A DNA stretch of 64,000 bases from Rhodeus uyekii (Eukaryota > Chordata > Actinopteri > Cypriniformes > Acheilognathidae), in contig JAWRVZ010000183.1 in NCBI GenBank assembly GCA_037043235.1, positions 434,001-498,000 on the forward strand, given 5' to 3'. The translations under genes and the position numbers were made by a program. Of this stretch, positions 32,219 through 46,000 are shown in pieces (the first letter of the stretch is position 1; every line of letters starts with the position of its first letter). The notes under the pieces were generated by a model. That model had not been told where the DNA came from and did not search any database. It saw only the letters and a list, made by a program, of their open reading frames with translations.

Positions 32219-35200
32219 AGTATCATCCAAACTAAACTCTTATGCACACGTGTGTAATGCCCCTCTTTTTTTCTTTTTCACTTTACCATACAATTGGAAC
32301 GCTGGAAAGTGTATTCCTATGTATTTAAATATATTTCACTGATCCAATATATAACCGTTAAACACATTTAAGCAAACACATTTAAATGAGAATTTAATGC
32401 TAATTTTCTCTTTCAATAATGCTTCGTAATGCTTTGTTTCTCTTTCAAAAACAATAAGTATATGCTTTTGATTTCTGAATTTGCTTCAGTGGATCGAAGA
32501 TTTAATTAGTAAGTTTAAGAAAAATAATTAGTTGATTTTATAAGTTTATAACAAAACATTTTATTCATTAGGAGCATTACAAAAACTACTTAAGAGGCAA
32601 CGCTTTTCATCTATGGTTAAAATGAATGAATGGTTATGAATTTAACTGACTGACAAGTGAACAAATTTCACCTTAAATGACTTTAGCCTTAAATTAATTT
32701 AGCTGCAAGCGTGTGTGTGTGCGTGTGCGTGTGCGTGTGTATACAGGTTTACATTAGGATAGTAAAACCTGAGATCACCTACACATTGTGGGAACCAGCC
32801 TGTGGTCCCAACCAGGGAAACTGATTAATAAACATACTGTTGTGTTAATAAACATAATGATGTGTTTGTTTCTTTGAAAATATAAAAATCCATTATGCTT
32901 TCTGTGATGGGTAGATTCAGGGTTATGGATATAATATGCAGATGGTACAGTATAAAGTCATTACACCTATGGAGAGTCCCCACAAAGATAGTGAAACCGT
33001 GTGTGTGTTTTCCTGGTTTAAATACACATGCTCTATAAAAGTCATATGCTTTGTGTGTTTTGTTTTTTTACATTTGGTGTAAATTGACTATGAGTTCATT
33101 ATGATATATAATGCCTGGTTGTGTATTATCTGTAACTGATTAAGGACTGCTATGGAGAAGAAACTGATTGGCTGTCCAGTATGCATTGAGCATAAGAAGT
33201 ACAGCCGGAATGCCTTGCTCTTCAATTTGGGTTTAGTCTGTGATGCCAGGACAAAAACATGTGCTTTAGAACCTATTGTCAAAAAACTGTCTGGCTACCT
33301 CACAACTCTGGAGGTAAACTTTCATTTAACATGTATTTCTGTTATGGTTTTTAAAAATTTTAAAACATTAACTAATTTCATAAAATGTCTTTGATTAGCT
33401 TGAGAGTGGATTCATTTCAAATGAGGAGAGTAAACAGAAGCTGTTGCCTATCCTGTCCACACTTCTTGAGGAACTTAATTTTGCAGGAGCCTGCACCCTA
33501 CCTATTGGTTATATGTTTTTTATATTTCTCTGTTTCCCTGGCACTGATTCTCACTGTTTTTATAATCATACTTTCTCTCTTTCATAACAGATGACTCTAA
33601 CACTATTAATTTGAAGTTAATTGAACAAAGGAAAGACCCTCAGGTTGTTCAGGAGTATGATGTTCCAGTATTTACTAAGAATAAGGACCACTTTATAAAG
33701 TCACAATGGGATCTCACCACACAACAGGTCTACAAAAACTCTTACCCACGGTTTCATTTTACTGTCTGTATTTGACTTAATTTATCTCTCTTTTTTTCCA
33801 TCATTAAATCAGACTGGGAAAATGAAGCCCTGTTTCATATTGTGCATGTTAGTGGTGCATGAGTAGAGGTGTTTTTGTTGTTGTTCTTGTTTTTTCTACC
33901 CATGTTAACAAACCAGAGTGTTCATATTTGCAGAAGAAATTATACATTTCACAAAATATGCATTTATTTGTGGAGGGGAGTGTGTTTTGTTATGTAGTCT
34001 GTCTGACAACAACCACTAAAAAGGTAGAAAAAAAAAAAAGTTTGAACAAGTTTTAGTATCCAGCTTGGAGCAAGTAACAAGCAGCCACATTATACTTTGC
34101 ATTTTACAACATGGTGACGAAAAAAACAACTTATTTGAGCAGTTTATAACACTCCATGTTTGGTTCTACAACAAGATTACAAATTGTAAGATACAAATTG
34201 AGATCTATTACAAATAAGATTGGAGTTTGAAATGCTGACCATTCATAACCATTTTTTTTGCGTGCCTCTCACACTTGCAGTGTGAAACGGGTATAGTATT
34301 ATTTTATTTGGCATACTGTCTTCAAATAATATTTTATTACCAGCAATCTATCTTTTACAGTATTTTTCCTAAATATTTTGATTACTTTTTTCTTTTTTTA
34401 TTGTTGCAGATCCTACCTTTTGTAGATGGATACCGACACATTCAAAAGATCTCTGCTGAGGCCGATGTTGAGCTTAATTTGGTGCGGATTGCTGTTCAGA
34501 ATTTATTGTAAGTGTGATATTCCTGTTTTGTAGAAATTTTCTTCCGTATTATTATGTTTATCCAAGTGTAATGGATTATTTAAAAGTAAAAATGTAGGGC
34601 ATGGACTTGGTTCTATGCATATTTTGGGTGTTGCACTCAAAAGTGAAGGCAGATGAATGTGATCTTGCAGAATATAAGTGTTTTCATCCACGTTTTGCTA
34701 TTTATTATCGACAAATTGAATATGCGTTAAAAAGAGATTTCTAAATTTGGTCCATCCTGTTTCCATCCCATCAGCCTTTTACCAATAAAGTGGTATGCGT
34801 AATCCCTGAAAAAAACTATCTTATCAAATTATCATATAACTTTTGTTGTATCGCTAAAAAAAACTCTGCCCTCGAGTTTTCCATACATAATTTCACATAA
34901 ATTGTTAATTATATTGTATTTCATTGTATGTCAGGTGTGCCGTGGAAAATTATTACATTTTACATAATTGGTCTACAAAACATTTTTTTGCAAACTAATT
35001 AATCATAAAAGACTTTTCTTTGTATTTATTTGATTTCAAAGCAGCTTTACAGAGATAACAAGAAAATAATGCAACAAAGTTTGTTTTGGCTGTACAGCAG
35101 CTCTAGAAGAGCAGGCCAATCAATATTAAGTCTCCCCAACTAAGGAAGCCAGACGTAACAGGTGGCAAGGGACCAATATTCCAGCAGGTGACAGAAAGGA

Positions 35201-37809
35201 GGGGGAGGAAACTTGAGAAACCAGGCTCAGTTGGGGGACCAGTTCTCCTCTGACCAACAAACAAACAAACAATGCATGATTATGATATAGATAGCATTTC
35301 AGGTCAGAAGTCAGTTTGAGATTGGGACACTCAAAATATTTAATCCAGTTCCGTCTGGTTGAGGATGGGATTCTTGAGGCTTTCACAACGGAGGGTCTAG
35401 TAGAGTCATGATCACTACAGACACTTCAGGGCTGTGTTGTGGTTGTGTCCAGGTGCAGATCTTTCATCTGATCTGGATACAGCCCGGATTTGGCTGACTA
35501 TGGTAACCTCAGAATAAACAGAGACTAATCAGTAATATCAATAGATGCCATTCTTCTTATGAGTAACAATTTTTCCTGTAGTTTATGCAAAATTTTAGAA
35601 TCCATAAAAAAATGTTAACATAACAGTGAAATCTTGAAATCTGTGAATCTTTAACATAAGACTTGAACATGCAGTCAAGCCATTCACTGTTTTATGTGGC
35701 CGAGAATCCTTGAAAGATCATTCAAACCAAAAAAGTTATTCATTCTGGTTTCAGTAATATAAAATTGATCAACAAAAAAATTTCCCCCGAGACAGCAGCT
35801 TTTATTTGGGTAAGCCTATATTTTAGTTTTTTAAATGGTCTATTGACAATTCTAAAAACGCCCCATTTGTATTTTTTGAAAATCTGTAGATTTTCAAGGT
35901 TCTATATTTTCCTCAATATTGTTCTATATATTCATCCATTTCAAACAAAATTTGATTAGGCCTATATATTATTAAATTGTATACATCAAATTAGTTTTAT
36001 TAAGCGTCATGTTTTTTTTGTACATCGTTATAAAGACTATTTAGACTTTATCATCAAATAATATTCCGAAATGGGTGCATTTGTAATATTTTGCAGATAA
36101 AAATTAACTTTTAGATTAACATTAGATTGTAGAGTGAAAAGAATGCTTGATAATAGATGTATTATTTATATAATGGGAGCAACAACTGCCTGTTCTGAAT
36201 TTATTCACTATAATAAGGATAATCGATTTATACTCTGAGCTGCAATTGTTGAGTTTTGCTTTCTCAGAAGCGCTGGTTAGTGTCGCATTTCTTTCTCTCA
36301 TCTACTTGAAAGCAACTTTACGTCATGTTTCATTTCATTCTTTTGAAACAAAAGTGGGTAACTTCTGTTCACCTCGTCTCTAACCAGTAAATAAAATAAA
36401 GCAATTTAATTTTAATTAATATTGATTCTGGGATTTAAAAAAAAAATCAATTTTAAAAACTTAAAAATTCTAGGTAAATTCAAAATTTCTCTATAGTGAA
36501 CATGGAGCAGTAAGTAGAAAACCTGGACTGGTGTGGAGATCAGGAAATATATACAAAAACAATATATTTTTGGTTTTACTTTGCATTTTGCCATTTCTGC
36601 TTTTAAATGTTCTAGTACAAATACATGCGACAGAGCTCAAGTTGTATGTATCCCTGATTATTCTTGTTACTTGGCTATACCTCCTGAAAATAGGCATAAT
36701 TTGATAAAAACGTATAGATATAATGAGGAAATTATGTGCAGCAACTGTAAGTATAAAAAAATGAAATGCATGAATAGATCATTAAAATTGTCATAGTGTT
36801 GCAGAAACTACACATTTCGTATATTAAATAGCAGCTAAAGAGTAATTGGACTGAACAATGGTATTGTTTCACAGGTATTATGAAGTGGTAACTCTGGTAT
36901 CCATATTTCAGGTAAGTTTTTGTTATTTATTCTAAACTTTATTCTAGATTATTATTCTTACATTTTTTTCATATTCTACAGTACTCAAATGTATACTGCA
37001 CAACACCTAAAGTACAAAACTTGATCGATAAGAAGTGCCTTCAGGAAGAGTGTCTGCGTTATGTCAGTAAACTAGGTGAGCAAGTAGAGATTGTAAATGT
37101 ACGTGTTTATGAGAGTGATATGTTTCTATTTCACTGTAGATATTTTACTGTGTGTGTCACCAGGCCAGAGGACAAGTCTCAGAGATGTGTTCCAGTTGTA
37201 TTGTGGTTTGACCCCAGGTACAACTGTGCGTGATCTCTGTTCTCGGTACTCTCACCAGCTTCAGAGGGTGGATGAAAGGCAAGGCCATTTAAATTTAATT
37301 GATGTTCACACTTAAATCCATACAATTAACATGCCACTAATAAGGCATGCTAGTCGTATTTACTACAGAAGAATAATGTGTAAAGATTATAAATTAAGAA
37401 TTTTTTTGGTGAGCAATTGGTTCATTTATCTGTTTTTTAAGTACTAATTTAAACTACAAGAAAATATGCTATATAAAATGTTCTAATTTTTTCTTTTCTT
37501 TTTTTTTCTTTAGGAAGTTGATTCAGTTTGGCTTGATGAAAGGTCTGATTCGTCGCCTGCAGAAATATCCTGTCAAGGTTGTTCGAGATGACAGGAGTCG
37601 TCCACCTAGACTTTACACTGGCTGCCATAGTTATGATGAAATCTGTTGCAAAACCGGCAAGTATTATGTTTGCCATTGCTTTTTTCCCCCTCATGAATAT
37701 CTCTTTAAACCAGTGACATTATTCCTTGCATGTGTTTTCAGGAATGAGTTACAGGGAGTTGGATGAGCGCTTGGAGAATGATCCAAACATTGTTGTTTGC
37801 TGGAAATAA
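31782..37809 (+). CDS. nprl2: NPRL2, GATOR1 complex subunit (11 coding exons, 379 aa)
   Basis: NPRL2 forms GATOR1 with NPRL3 and DEPDC5 at the lysosome, where the complex is the GTPase-activating protein for RagA/B and restrains mTORC1 when amino acids are low. Coding exons: 31782-31859, 32039-32130, 33145-33313, 33399-33507, 33591-33727, 34410-34507, 36875-36911, 36982-37075, 37164-37278, 37514-37656, 37742-37809. They total 1140 bases with a continuous frame to TAA; human NPRL2 is 380 aa. The start at 31,782 gives MGTNRRIDCIFFSEFHPTLG, as expected of the family. The N-terminal longin-like domain holds the catalytic arginine-finger position R78 (CGG at 33,206-33,208, in EHKKYSRNALLF). The C-terminus (ENDPNIVVCWK) is complete. 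Introns 9 and 10 have GC donors; the others are GT-AG. Looks functional. Confidence 0.96.
32173..32218. repeat. (AC)n microsatellite in nprl2 intron 2
   Basis: About 22 uninterrupted AC repeats. A second, imperfect GT/GC run lies at about 32,708-32,740 in the same intron. Confidence 0.95.
35030..35560 (-). mobile_element. LINE family B 3' UTR fragment in nprl2 intron 6
   Basis: Homologous to 18,560-19,090 in the same orientation (for example AGTCTCCCCAACTAAGGAAG and AACCAGGCTCAGTTGGGGGA). It is diverged and lacks the GACTT tail, so it is an old insertion. The rest of intron 6 (34,508-36,874) is AT-rich with nothing recognised. Confidence 0.8.
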
Positions 37810-37976
37810 TGCTGCTGTTTCAGAATTATGATTACAGAGAATGTGAGAAACAGATCCTGGCACTTTTGCAGTCCCAGATATTATGTTCAGTACCTTTATT
37901 TATTGTTAATTAACTGGCTTTTATGTGTGTATTTGATGGTGTTATAGGTCCAAATGCAACCATGGAAACTTGCTAA

Positions 37977-37982
37977 ATTAAA
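37977..37982 (+). terminator. Probable nprl2 polyadenylation signal ATTAAA
   Basis: ATTAAA lies 168 bases after the nprl2 stop codon, in the first AT-rich part of the 3' region. It is the common variant hexamer; cleavage has not been shown. Confidence 0.5.
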
Positions 37983-38448
37983 CAGATTTTGATTTAAAAT
38001 ATTATATTTTTTTATGCGTAAATGCTAAATATATTCATCTATATCATCGTTTAATATGAAATTGGTTTTGAAACAATTTCTTATGGTTTATTATGCGGCA
38101 GACTATAGTGGGGTCTGGTATATAGACAAGCGGTTCTAATTTGCCACAGTTAAAAATTTAAGAGTGTCCTGACATATGAGTATTCCAAGATACGAGCAAG
38201 CATTACAGCAAATATTTTGCTTTGAGATACAAGTAAATATTTGAGATATGAGCAGCTTACAGACACTGTCGCTCTTGTTTACAAGCACTTAGAGCAGCTC
38301 AAGCCGCCTCATTTACGAGTGATTCAGGAATATATACTCTGAGTAGCAGAAGTTATCTGTGTTCAATAATAATAAATGAGGTTCTGAGGCTGTTCAATAC
38401 TTCACTATCATAGAAATCCTACTTTTTGAGAGAGAGAGAGAGAGACAC

Positions 38449-38851
38449 ACACCACTGAAGCTAAGCAGGGTTGAGCCTGGTAAGTACCTGGATGGGATGT
38501 TAGGAGGCCAGCAGGGGGTGCTCACCCTGTGGTCTGTGGATCGTAATGCCCCAGTATATGATGGGGACACTGTACTGCAACAAGCACTGTCCTTCGTGTG
38601 AGACGTGAAACCGAGGTCCTGACTCTCTGTGGTCATTAAAAATCCCAGGATGTCCCAAGAGAAATCCCAAGAGTAGGGGGTTTAACCTGGCCAAATCTGC
38701 CCATTGGCCTTGGTCCATCATGGCCTCCTAATCACCCCCATACTCTAATTGGCTTCATTGCTCTGTCTCCTCTCCACCATTAAGCTGATGTGTGGTGAGC
38801 ATACTGGTGCAATATGGCTGCCGTCGCATCATCCAGGTGGTGGTTGAAGAG
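38449..38851 (+). mobile_element. 5S rRNA-derived SINE (SINE3-like), truncated
   Basis: It starts with the 5S-like head (ACTGAAGCTAAGCAGGGTTG, GTACCTGGATGGGA) and then follows the same body as 5415-5965 in opposite orientation. The LINE-like tail is missing; the element stops near GGTGGTTGAAGA, where Tc1-like sequence begins. A short (GA)n run precedes it at about 38,429-38,444. Confidence 0.8.
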
Positions 38852-38859
38852 AACATTGT

Positions 38860-39640
38860 AGGATGGGCCGGTTTTAAGAAGGGCAGTAAAACTGCCACTT
38901 TTCTCAAGGAAAAACACCAGAGACAGACTGATTATCTGCAAAAGATACAGAGATTGGGCTGCTGAGATATCTGGAAAAAAAGCTTGTCTGGAGAAGAGGG
39001 GAGTGCTAGAAATCCTATGTCAGTAAAGCATCCTGAGACCATTCATGTGTGGGATTTATGAGGGAGAGGGCTCACTCATAATTACACCCAAAACAACAGC
39101 CATGAATAAAGAATAGTACAAAAATTCTCAGATAACTTTTCTGAAACATCCAAGAACAGTTTGGTGACAAACAATAAATTTTAGCACCTTGGCAAAATAG
39201 ATAAAATGGCTTGAGGAACAAAACATTGAAATTTTGGACCCATGTCCAGGAAAATCCCAGACCTTAATCCTACCTACACAACTAAGAACTTGTGGTCAGT
39301 CCTGAAGAGACGGGTGGACAAACAAAACCCCACAAATTCTGATGAACTCCAAGTATTTATCATAAAATAATTGACTGTCATCAGTCAGGATATGGCCCAG
39401 AAGTTGACTGATACCATGCCAGTATGAATTGCAGAGATCTTGAAAAAGAAGGGTCAAGACAGCAAATTTTGCATAAATTTAATGTAATGGTCAAGAAAAG
39501 CCTTTGACACTTATGAGATGCTTGCAATTATACTTCAGCAGACCATAGTAACTTCTGAATTGAAAAAGATCTAAAAACACTCAAGCAGCTGACTTTGTGA
39601 AACTGAATGTTATTCTCAAAACCTTTGGCCATGGCTGTAC
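38860..39640 (+). pseudogene. Decayed Tc1-like element between nprl2 and uqcrc1
   Basis: Fragments of a transposase in + frames include ATFLKEKHQRQTDYLQKIQR, PDLNP and NLWSVLKRRVDKQNP, with many stops. The right end, reversed, reads GTACAGCCATGGCCAAAGGT, a Tc1-type inverted repeat. The left end is lost against the SINE. It fills most of the 2.2 kb between the two gene 3' ends. Confidence 0.7.
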
Positions 39641-39746
39641 ACCTGTCTTCTCCTTAACCCTCAAGTAAGTTTACAGCCCATTTAGAAGCAGAATGAGTTA
39701 TTTTCATGAAGCAGCCAAATCAAATATACACTAGATGTGACAGGGT

Positions 39747-39752
39747 TTTATT
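39747..39752 (-). terminator. Probable uqcrc1 polyadenylation signal AATAAA
   Basis: On the minus strand AATAAA lies about 260 bases after the uqcrc1 stop codon. It is the first canonical hexamer noted in the 3' region. Confidence 0.5.
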
Positions 39753-40008
39753 TGAAGTTGGTATGAGAGCCATTGTTATGTACAAAAATGAGAAACAAAA
39801 CAAAAATCGCATAAATTCATAAATAGCTCTACTCAATGTCTGACACTGCAGATGTAAATGTACCAAACTGTTACTTTCCATTTCTTCATCTGATCTTTGG
39901 AAATGTAGAACAAATGGGCAAAATGTTACCCATCAAATTCATACAAGAGAAGGGTATGAATATGATGAGGACAAAAGTTGCAAAGAAAGACATCAGTGAG
40001 AGAATCAT

Positions 40009-43000
40009 TTAAAATCGAAGCCAGTACATAGCACTTCTCATTCTGTTATAGTCCGGCAGCTGCTCTACTGGTCCTGCAGAGAGAAAGAAAAGAACGCAAA
40101 ATTACAAATTCAGCTGTCAATACCAGTGAATTATCTTAATACCAATAGTCACCATTTATATAGCAGTTGTTTTACAATAAAGACCTGCAAAAAGATATAG
40201 AAAAATTATAATTATATTAAACACTAAAATAAATGGACTCACCAACTGCAGACACAGCTGGGCATTTGTCATAGATGTATTTAGAGCAGACATCCCGGAC
40301 CATCCTGGGAGTCACAGCCTAGTAAGAAACAAACAATGATATTCTTATAAATTAAACAACATTCAAATTAATCTCAAACCTTTTGCTAACATTACCTCAA
40401 TTCTGGCATCCCACTCTGCCAATGGGATGCGGCGACCATAATTTAGTATGTGCCTGCCAATGTCATCACAAACAGGTGTAGTTCCTAAGAACAGAAAGAA
40501 AGATGTTATAGATAGTCCGATATAAAGGGGTAATGTCTTGAGTCATTATATTTCTAAAATTGTACAATTAAAATATGTACAATTATAACAAAATTAAAAT
40601 ATATAGTATGTAGACCTCTGTTATAAGCGTTAACTTTCTTAATCTTATAAAACGTTTGTTCAAGTTATCACCTCATGAATTATGCAAATAACAACATGCT
40701 ACTGGTTAAATGGAGAATGACCTTGAAGTGTACTCAGAAATATATGCAACTACAAGTTCCAAGCATATGAACGACTAAGCGGGAAACATGAGATTCTGAA
40801 TGATACATTACTTGGGAATGTATTAAGAATTTATTCAATTCTTGTGGCTTATAAGCATAGCTGAATCAACTTAGAGCAGCAAGTCACCTTTTTGTTAAAG
40901 AAACAAAAATTTAGGGCGGTGCTGGTCAACTTCACAACAGTGCCACACTTTATGGTGGTACGGCATGACACTCTTTTACCTGAATATTACGACAAGTGAA
41001 GTAAAAAGCTGTGTTTACAAAATAAATAATAGGTTGGCATTTAATTAAAATAATGCTCTAAACACTACCTTTAGCCAAAGCTGCTAAACTAACGCCCTAT
41101 TACAGATATAGTAGAACTATCACTTCTAACTCTAAAGATGGCTTTATAAGTAATCTTCCTGATCAGTTTCATCTACTTAACATCCCAGATAGCCTAGAAG
41201 AATTTGATGTTGCAACAGAAATGAACTCTCTCTTTTCCAGCATTTTAGACACAGTTGCTCCTTTGCGATTAAAGTTGAGAGTTCCACATGTAACACTTAT
41301 TTCATATGCAAAGATGTTACTAACATAAGCGCACCTCATAAAAGTTCATAAGTACATGACCACTTTAGGCCTAGCAGTGAATGTTTTAGGAGCAGTGGGA
41401 TAACCATATTCATACGCAGTCATGCAGAGCCGAACTACAACCAAAACAGTTTTTCTGCAAAATGCAATGGTTTTGTTATTTTTTAAACCACTAGACTAGA
41501 GGAACAAAAGTAACAGTGTACCTTAATAAAAATAAATTTAAAAAGTACTAAAATACAACTGAATCTGTGCTAAATACATAGAGTGATCAGTATTCTTGAA
41601 TGACTATTATGAGTTTGGATGCAAAGAGAGAATGTAGAGACTTATTCATGTGTATGAATAATGAGTGTGTTTGAGTTTATTACCATTGAGCTGTCCCACT
41701 AAGCTAGCCTTCAGAGCATTTTTGGCTCGAGCCACATCACTCTCAGTCACCGTTGTGCACAAATTCATCCTGTAATACAGAAACAACAACAGCACATATA
41801 CATCACCTCAGTAGGTGAACACAAGATGACACAAGATACCTTCTATCAGGAATAGATGAAGACATGTCAGTGACTTACCAGGCATTCTGAGCCCAGTGCA
41901 TCATGTCCTCTATTTTATGTTTGTCGGTAACAAAATAAATACCCAGTAGTCCAGTGTCACTGTATGCGGAGTGGAAAGCCTGGAAACTGTGACACAGGTT
42001 TAGCTCTGCAGCCAGACGAGCCAGACGACTGCTCAAATGCTGTATACAACATACAAATCAAGAGTAGCATTAATTCCTAATCATAATGCAACCACGATTT
42101 AATTTGATCAATTTTTAATTTGTACCATGCTCAGCTGATTTACAATTTTAACTTGTATTACCATTGTTTATGCATGGCAGTAATGTTTATATTAGGGACA
42201 AAATTACCGTATTTATTCGAGTATAACGCGCTAAATTTTCTACCAAAAAAATAAATCAAAGTTAGGGATGCGCGTTATGCACGAGGGCTGGGGTGGGGTG
42301 GGGTTTGTTTTGACGGCCGGTCCTTTGAGGGCGCCAACGAATTGTGAGTTCGCGCTGCGCATTTTACAGGCTGTTTAAGTAGCAATATATGCATAAAATA
42401 AAAGGCAGACTCGTTAGTGCAATTCAGCAACTGTATTCAAACATAAACCGCGGCAACAACCGCAATACAGCCCAACATATACACGTGTGCACGATATACT
42501 CGAATAAATACGGTACTAATAACATTATAAAAGGTGCCTGCATTAAAAACCTGTTATGACATTACTAACATGTTAAGTATATTTAATGCATAATATACAT
42601 GTATTATACAACACATATATTCAGCAAAATTCTGTACTAGCTAAACCAGTAGAGCATGGCACTTGGAACACAAAAGGTCATGAGTTTGATTCCCAGGGAA
42701 AGCAAGAACTGATTAGAATGTCAGTGTGTTCCTTGAATGCAAAGTTGCTTTGGATAAAAGCATCTGCCAAATGCATAAATTGTTTGATTCGCATTAACAC
42801 TACAAACAGCAGTAGTAATATTAGGCTGCTGTAACTAATGCTGAGACCTAATGACCAATTACTAATAACTGATTTTCTCAAATTTGTATAATTGAGTTTA
42901 TGTGAATACTCGCTGAGCCAAGCATTGTGATATTTTCTGTGTAACTGACCGTTCAAACACAATACGCATACAGGAAAACTAAATTTGGGACTGCACATTG

Positions 43001-46000
43001 TGACGGCAATCAGGTGGGACTGTGCACGCACAACACAACAGGAATTATGGCTCTTATTAACACATTTTCATTAAGTATACGCATCTATACAATGAGGAAT
43101 CATACCTTTTATAAAAACTGAGTATTGGAATACGGATTAACATTTCTAGTGTCCTAAAAGCTTATGCTTACCTCAATTCACTGGTAGCATGCCCATTTTT
43201 GATTTTAGTTTAGCATTTATTTTTTTCTTAGTCAAAAATTGTAAAATGCCATGAAAATAAATATCAGCATGACAATAATTTGAGTTTGTCATTACTGTGC
43301 AGAGAAATCAAGAGACAAACTGATTAACAATGGCCAAGTTTAAGGTTGCTTTATGCTGAATTTCATTAAAACAAAAAGAAAGCCTCTCACACTAGAATTT
43401 TTTGAAACATTGCAAGAGGCATCAAGAATCCCTGAAGCTAATTAGAATCGCAAGATGCATAGATTCCCACTTCTGATACATACATGCAAAAACAAAAAGA
43501 GGTTTAGGAGTTAGACATTTAATCAAAGTAATAAACTAACCTTGCCACCTCCGAATGTGATGTCATAGCTACCAATGATGGAATTGCCAACCATGAGTGG
43601 CACAATATCAGGACTTGCAGCTCCAGCTCCCTCTACAGCAATAGCAACATGTGCTAGAGGCATTGCATCATCACGCATACGAATCTGAAAGCAAGAGAGG
43701 ATCCGACCAACGGCAGGTCAAGTAATGACAAGAAAATGATACCCTATCACACCCACATACAAATTCATACCTCACTCCCAGTGAAACGGCACGGGGACAG
43801 AACAGGTACAGCGTCACCCTCGTACTCAAAAGAAACACCACTGAAATGCTGCTTAGCCAGAGCCACAAGGTCATCATGGTTCACTCCTAAAAAACAAAAC
43901 AGAGTTTAACAATAAACTTATCTGTCTGTCCCTTTTCTACTATAACACTACTACAAGAAGTTTGATAACTGCTCAAGAGCATTACCTCCAGCTGTAGCCA
44001 GGACCATGCGAGGAGCTTTGTAATGGCTATTGATGTATTCCACCAAATCATTACGAGTTAGTTTCCTTAAATTCAGAGAGCCAAAAAAAAGTATTAATTT
44101 CTATAAGATCATGTTACATTAGTTTGTTTAAACAAAACCTTGAGCATTTTCATTGGTAAGTTCATTGATTCAGACAAAATTACAGACTTGCACCTCTGAC
44201 AGGACATTGCATTTACATGCTGAACAGATATAATTGTGATTGGCTACAATACTCAATGCCTGCAAGTAGAAAAACAGTAAATAGAAACCTTTGATGCTCA
44301 AAGTGCGTTCACAAACAACAGCAGTTGAAGGCAGTGTCTTTCAGCGGGCACCAAATATACGAAAACGTGCGTAAAATGAAGACACATCACATTAAGTTTA
44401 TTCATAATAAATGGCAGCTTCTGCTCTGTACTTAACTATCACATAAAGACAGACCACAATTATTTTATCATAATTATATTATTATTATTAGCTATATTAA
44501 TAATAACCATTTGTTATATATAGCTAGATTTGCGAAAGATTTCTTTCATAAAAACAATGTCATCTTTTGCTCGCCCCACATGGCCACTGCACTTACCAAT
44601 AGCGTTATAAACATGATTGTCAAGGATATGAGGGGACTTTTAAATGACATGCTGCCTTTCATTTTTCTTTTTTTGCCCTGTATCAAGCATATTGGACTTT
44701 GCTTATTACTTTTTGGCAGAATTTGTGCCATTAATGGTACGTGATGTTCTAATGGTCTTTGCATGGGTGAAAGTTGGCAAAACTGAAAATACTGAAACTT
44801 AAAGCTGGGGGCCTGGGGGCCGCCAGGGCCCCCGGTAGGTCCAGGGCAACGCCCTGGCCAGGGGTCCAGGGGGCCAGAGGCCCCCTTGAAGCTCCTGCAT
44901 TCCTTGCAAATTATTGTGTAGAAACGACCTCTCCTGGCAACTTGCAGCTACTATAAAAAGGGTGTGAAATAAGTATTTCAAGTTAGCAGTTGAGAAAATA
45001 TTCACCAATTTTGGGAGTTCTAAATTATTACTAGAATCCTTCAGAAGTATTGTATTCTATAACTCTGTCATTGGTTTTGCTTCTGCATCTGTTGTTCTAT
45101 AACTAACATTTATATTTAATTTTGGTTTGTTACTTAATTCACTTTCTCTAATCACCACAATCCATTACATCATCATCAAAAAAGCTTCAAGCTGCTTCGT
45201 GTTATAACCAACCGGCAAATTCTTCATTTTTTTCAGATTACTTTTAAAATTTGCGAGCGTTGTTTTCTTGTACCTGTTGTTGTCCTCAAGCGAGTGTAAA
45301 TTGAAAAATACGATTGGACGCCGGAGTCTCACTGACCAATCAGAATCGCCGACACAACTGCACTCCGCGCGGTTCGTCTGTCGCCCACCCGGAACTTCTC
45401 GGGTAATTCTCTACGTAATCACATTATCTCCGAAGATCGCCGAGTAGGTACGATTGGTCTGTTTGTTGGTCTGTCGCCATGGACTTTGGTCTGTCGCCCT
45501 GTACCCCCCCCCCCCCCCCCCCCCCCGAACTGAAATCTCAATGGATTTACGCGATTTGGAAAAACGGAATTATACGGAATTCCGTCATAATACGGAAAAC
45601 TTTCACCCATGTCTTTGTATTTTAATGCTGCAACCTTTTTTTTTTTAATAAAAGTTTAAAATACAAACTGAAGAAGTTGTACTTATTTATTAGAAAGATA
45701 GCCAAAGGATTAATAGGCTAATAATAAAAAACAGCATTAGATTAATCAGAAAAATAATTGTTAGCTGCAGCTCTAATGATCATAACGCAAGGCAAGCACG
45801 TCGCATGTATCAGACCCATTTTTACTAGCATTCAGTATGGGATTTAACGGTTCATAGATTAAATGTTCTTTCAAATGGATCACATTTACAGACATGGTTA
45901 TGAAATTAGTAATTGCGTAAAAATCTCTAATTTACATGAACTAATTTTCATAAATTTGAATTAATCCAATGTCATAGTTGTTCACATAAACCCTAAACTG

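Noticed and set aside
37659..37665. GT donor just after the GC donor of nprl2 intron 10
   Set aside because: Using it shifts the last exon and gives a stop after a few codons, losing the conserved C-terminus.
42636..42710. A tRNA gene in uqcrc1 intron 8
   Set aside because: A- and B-box-like parts are present but the cloverleaf is incomplete and a SINE tail follows.
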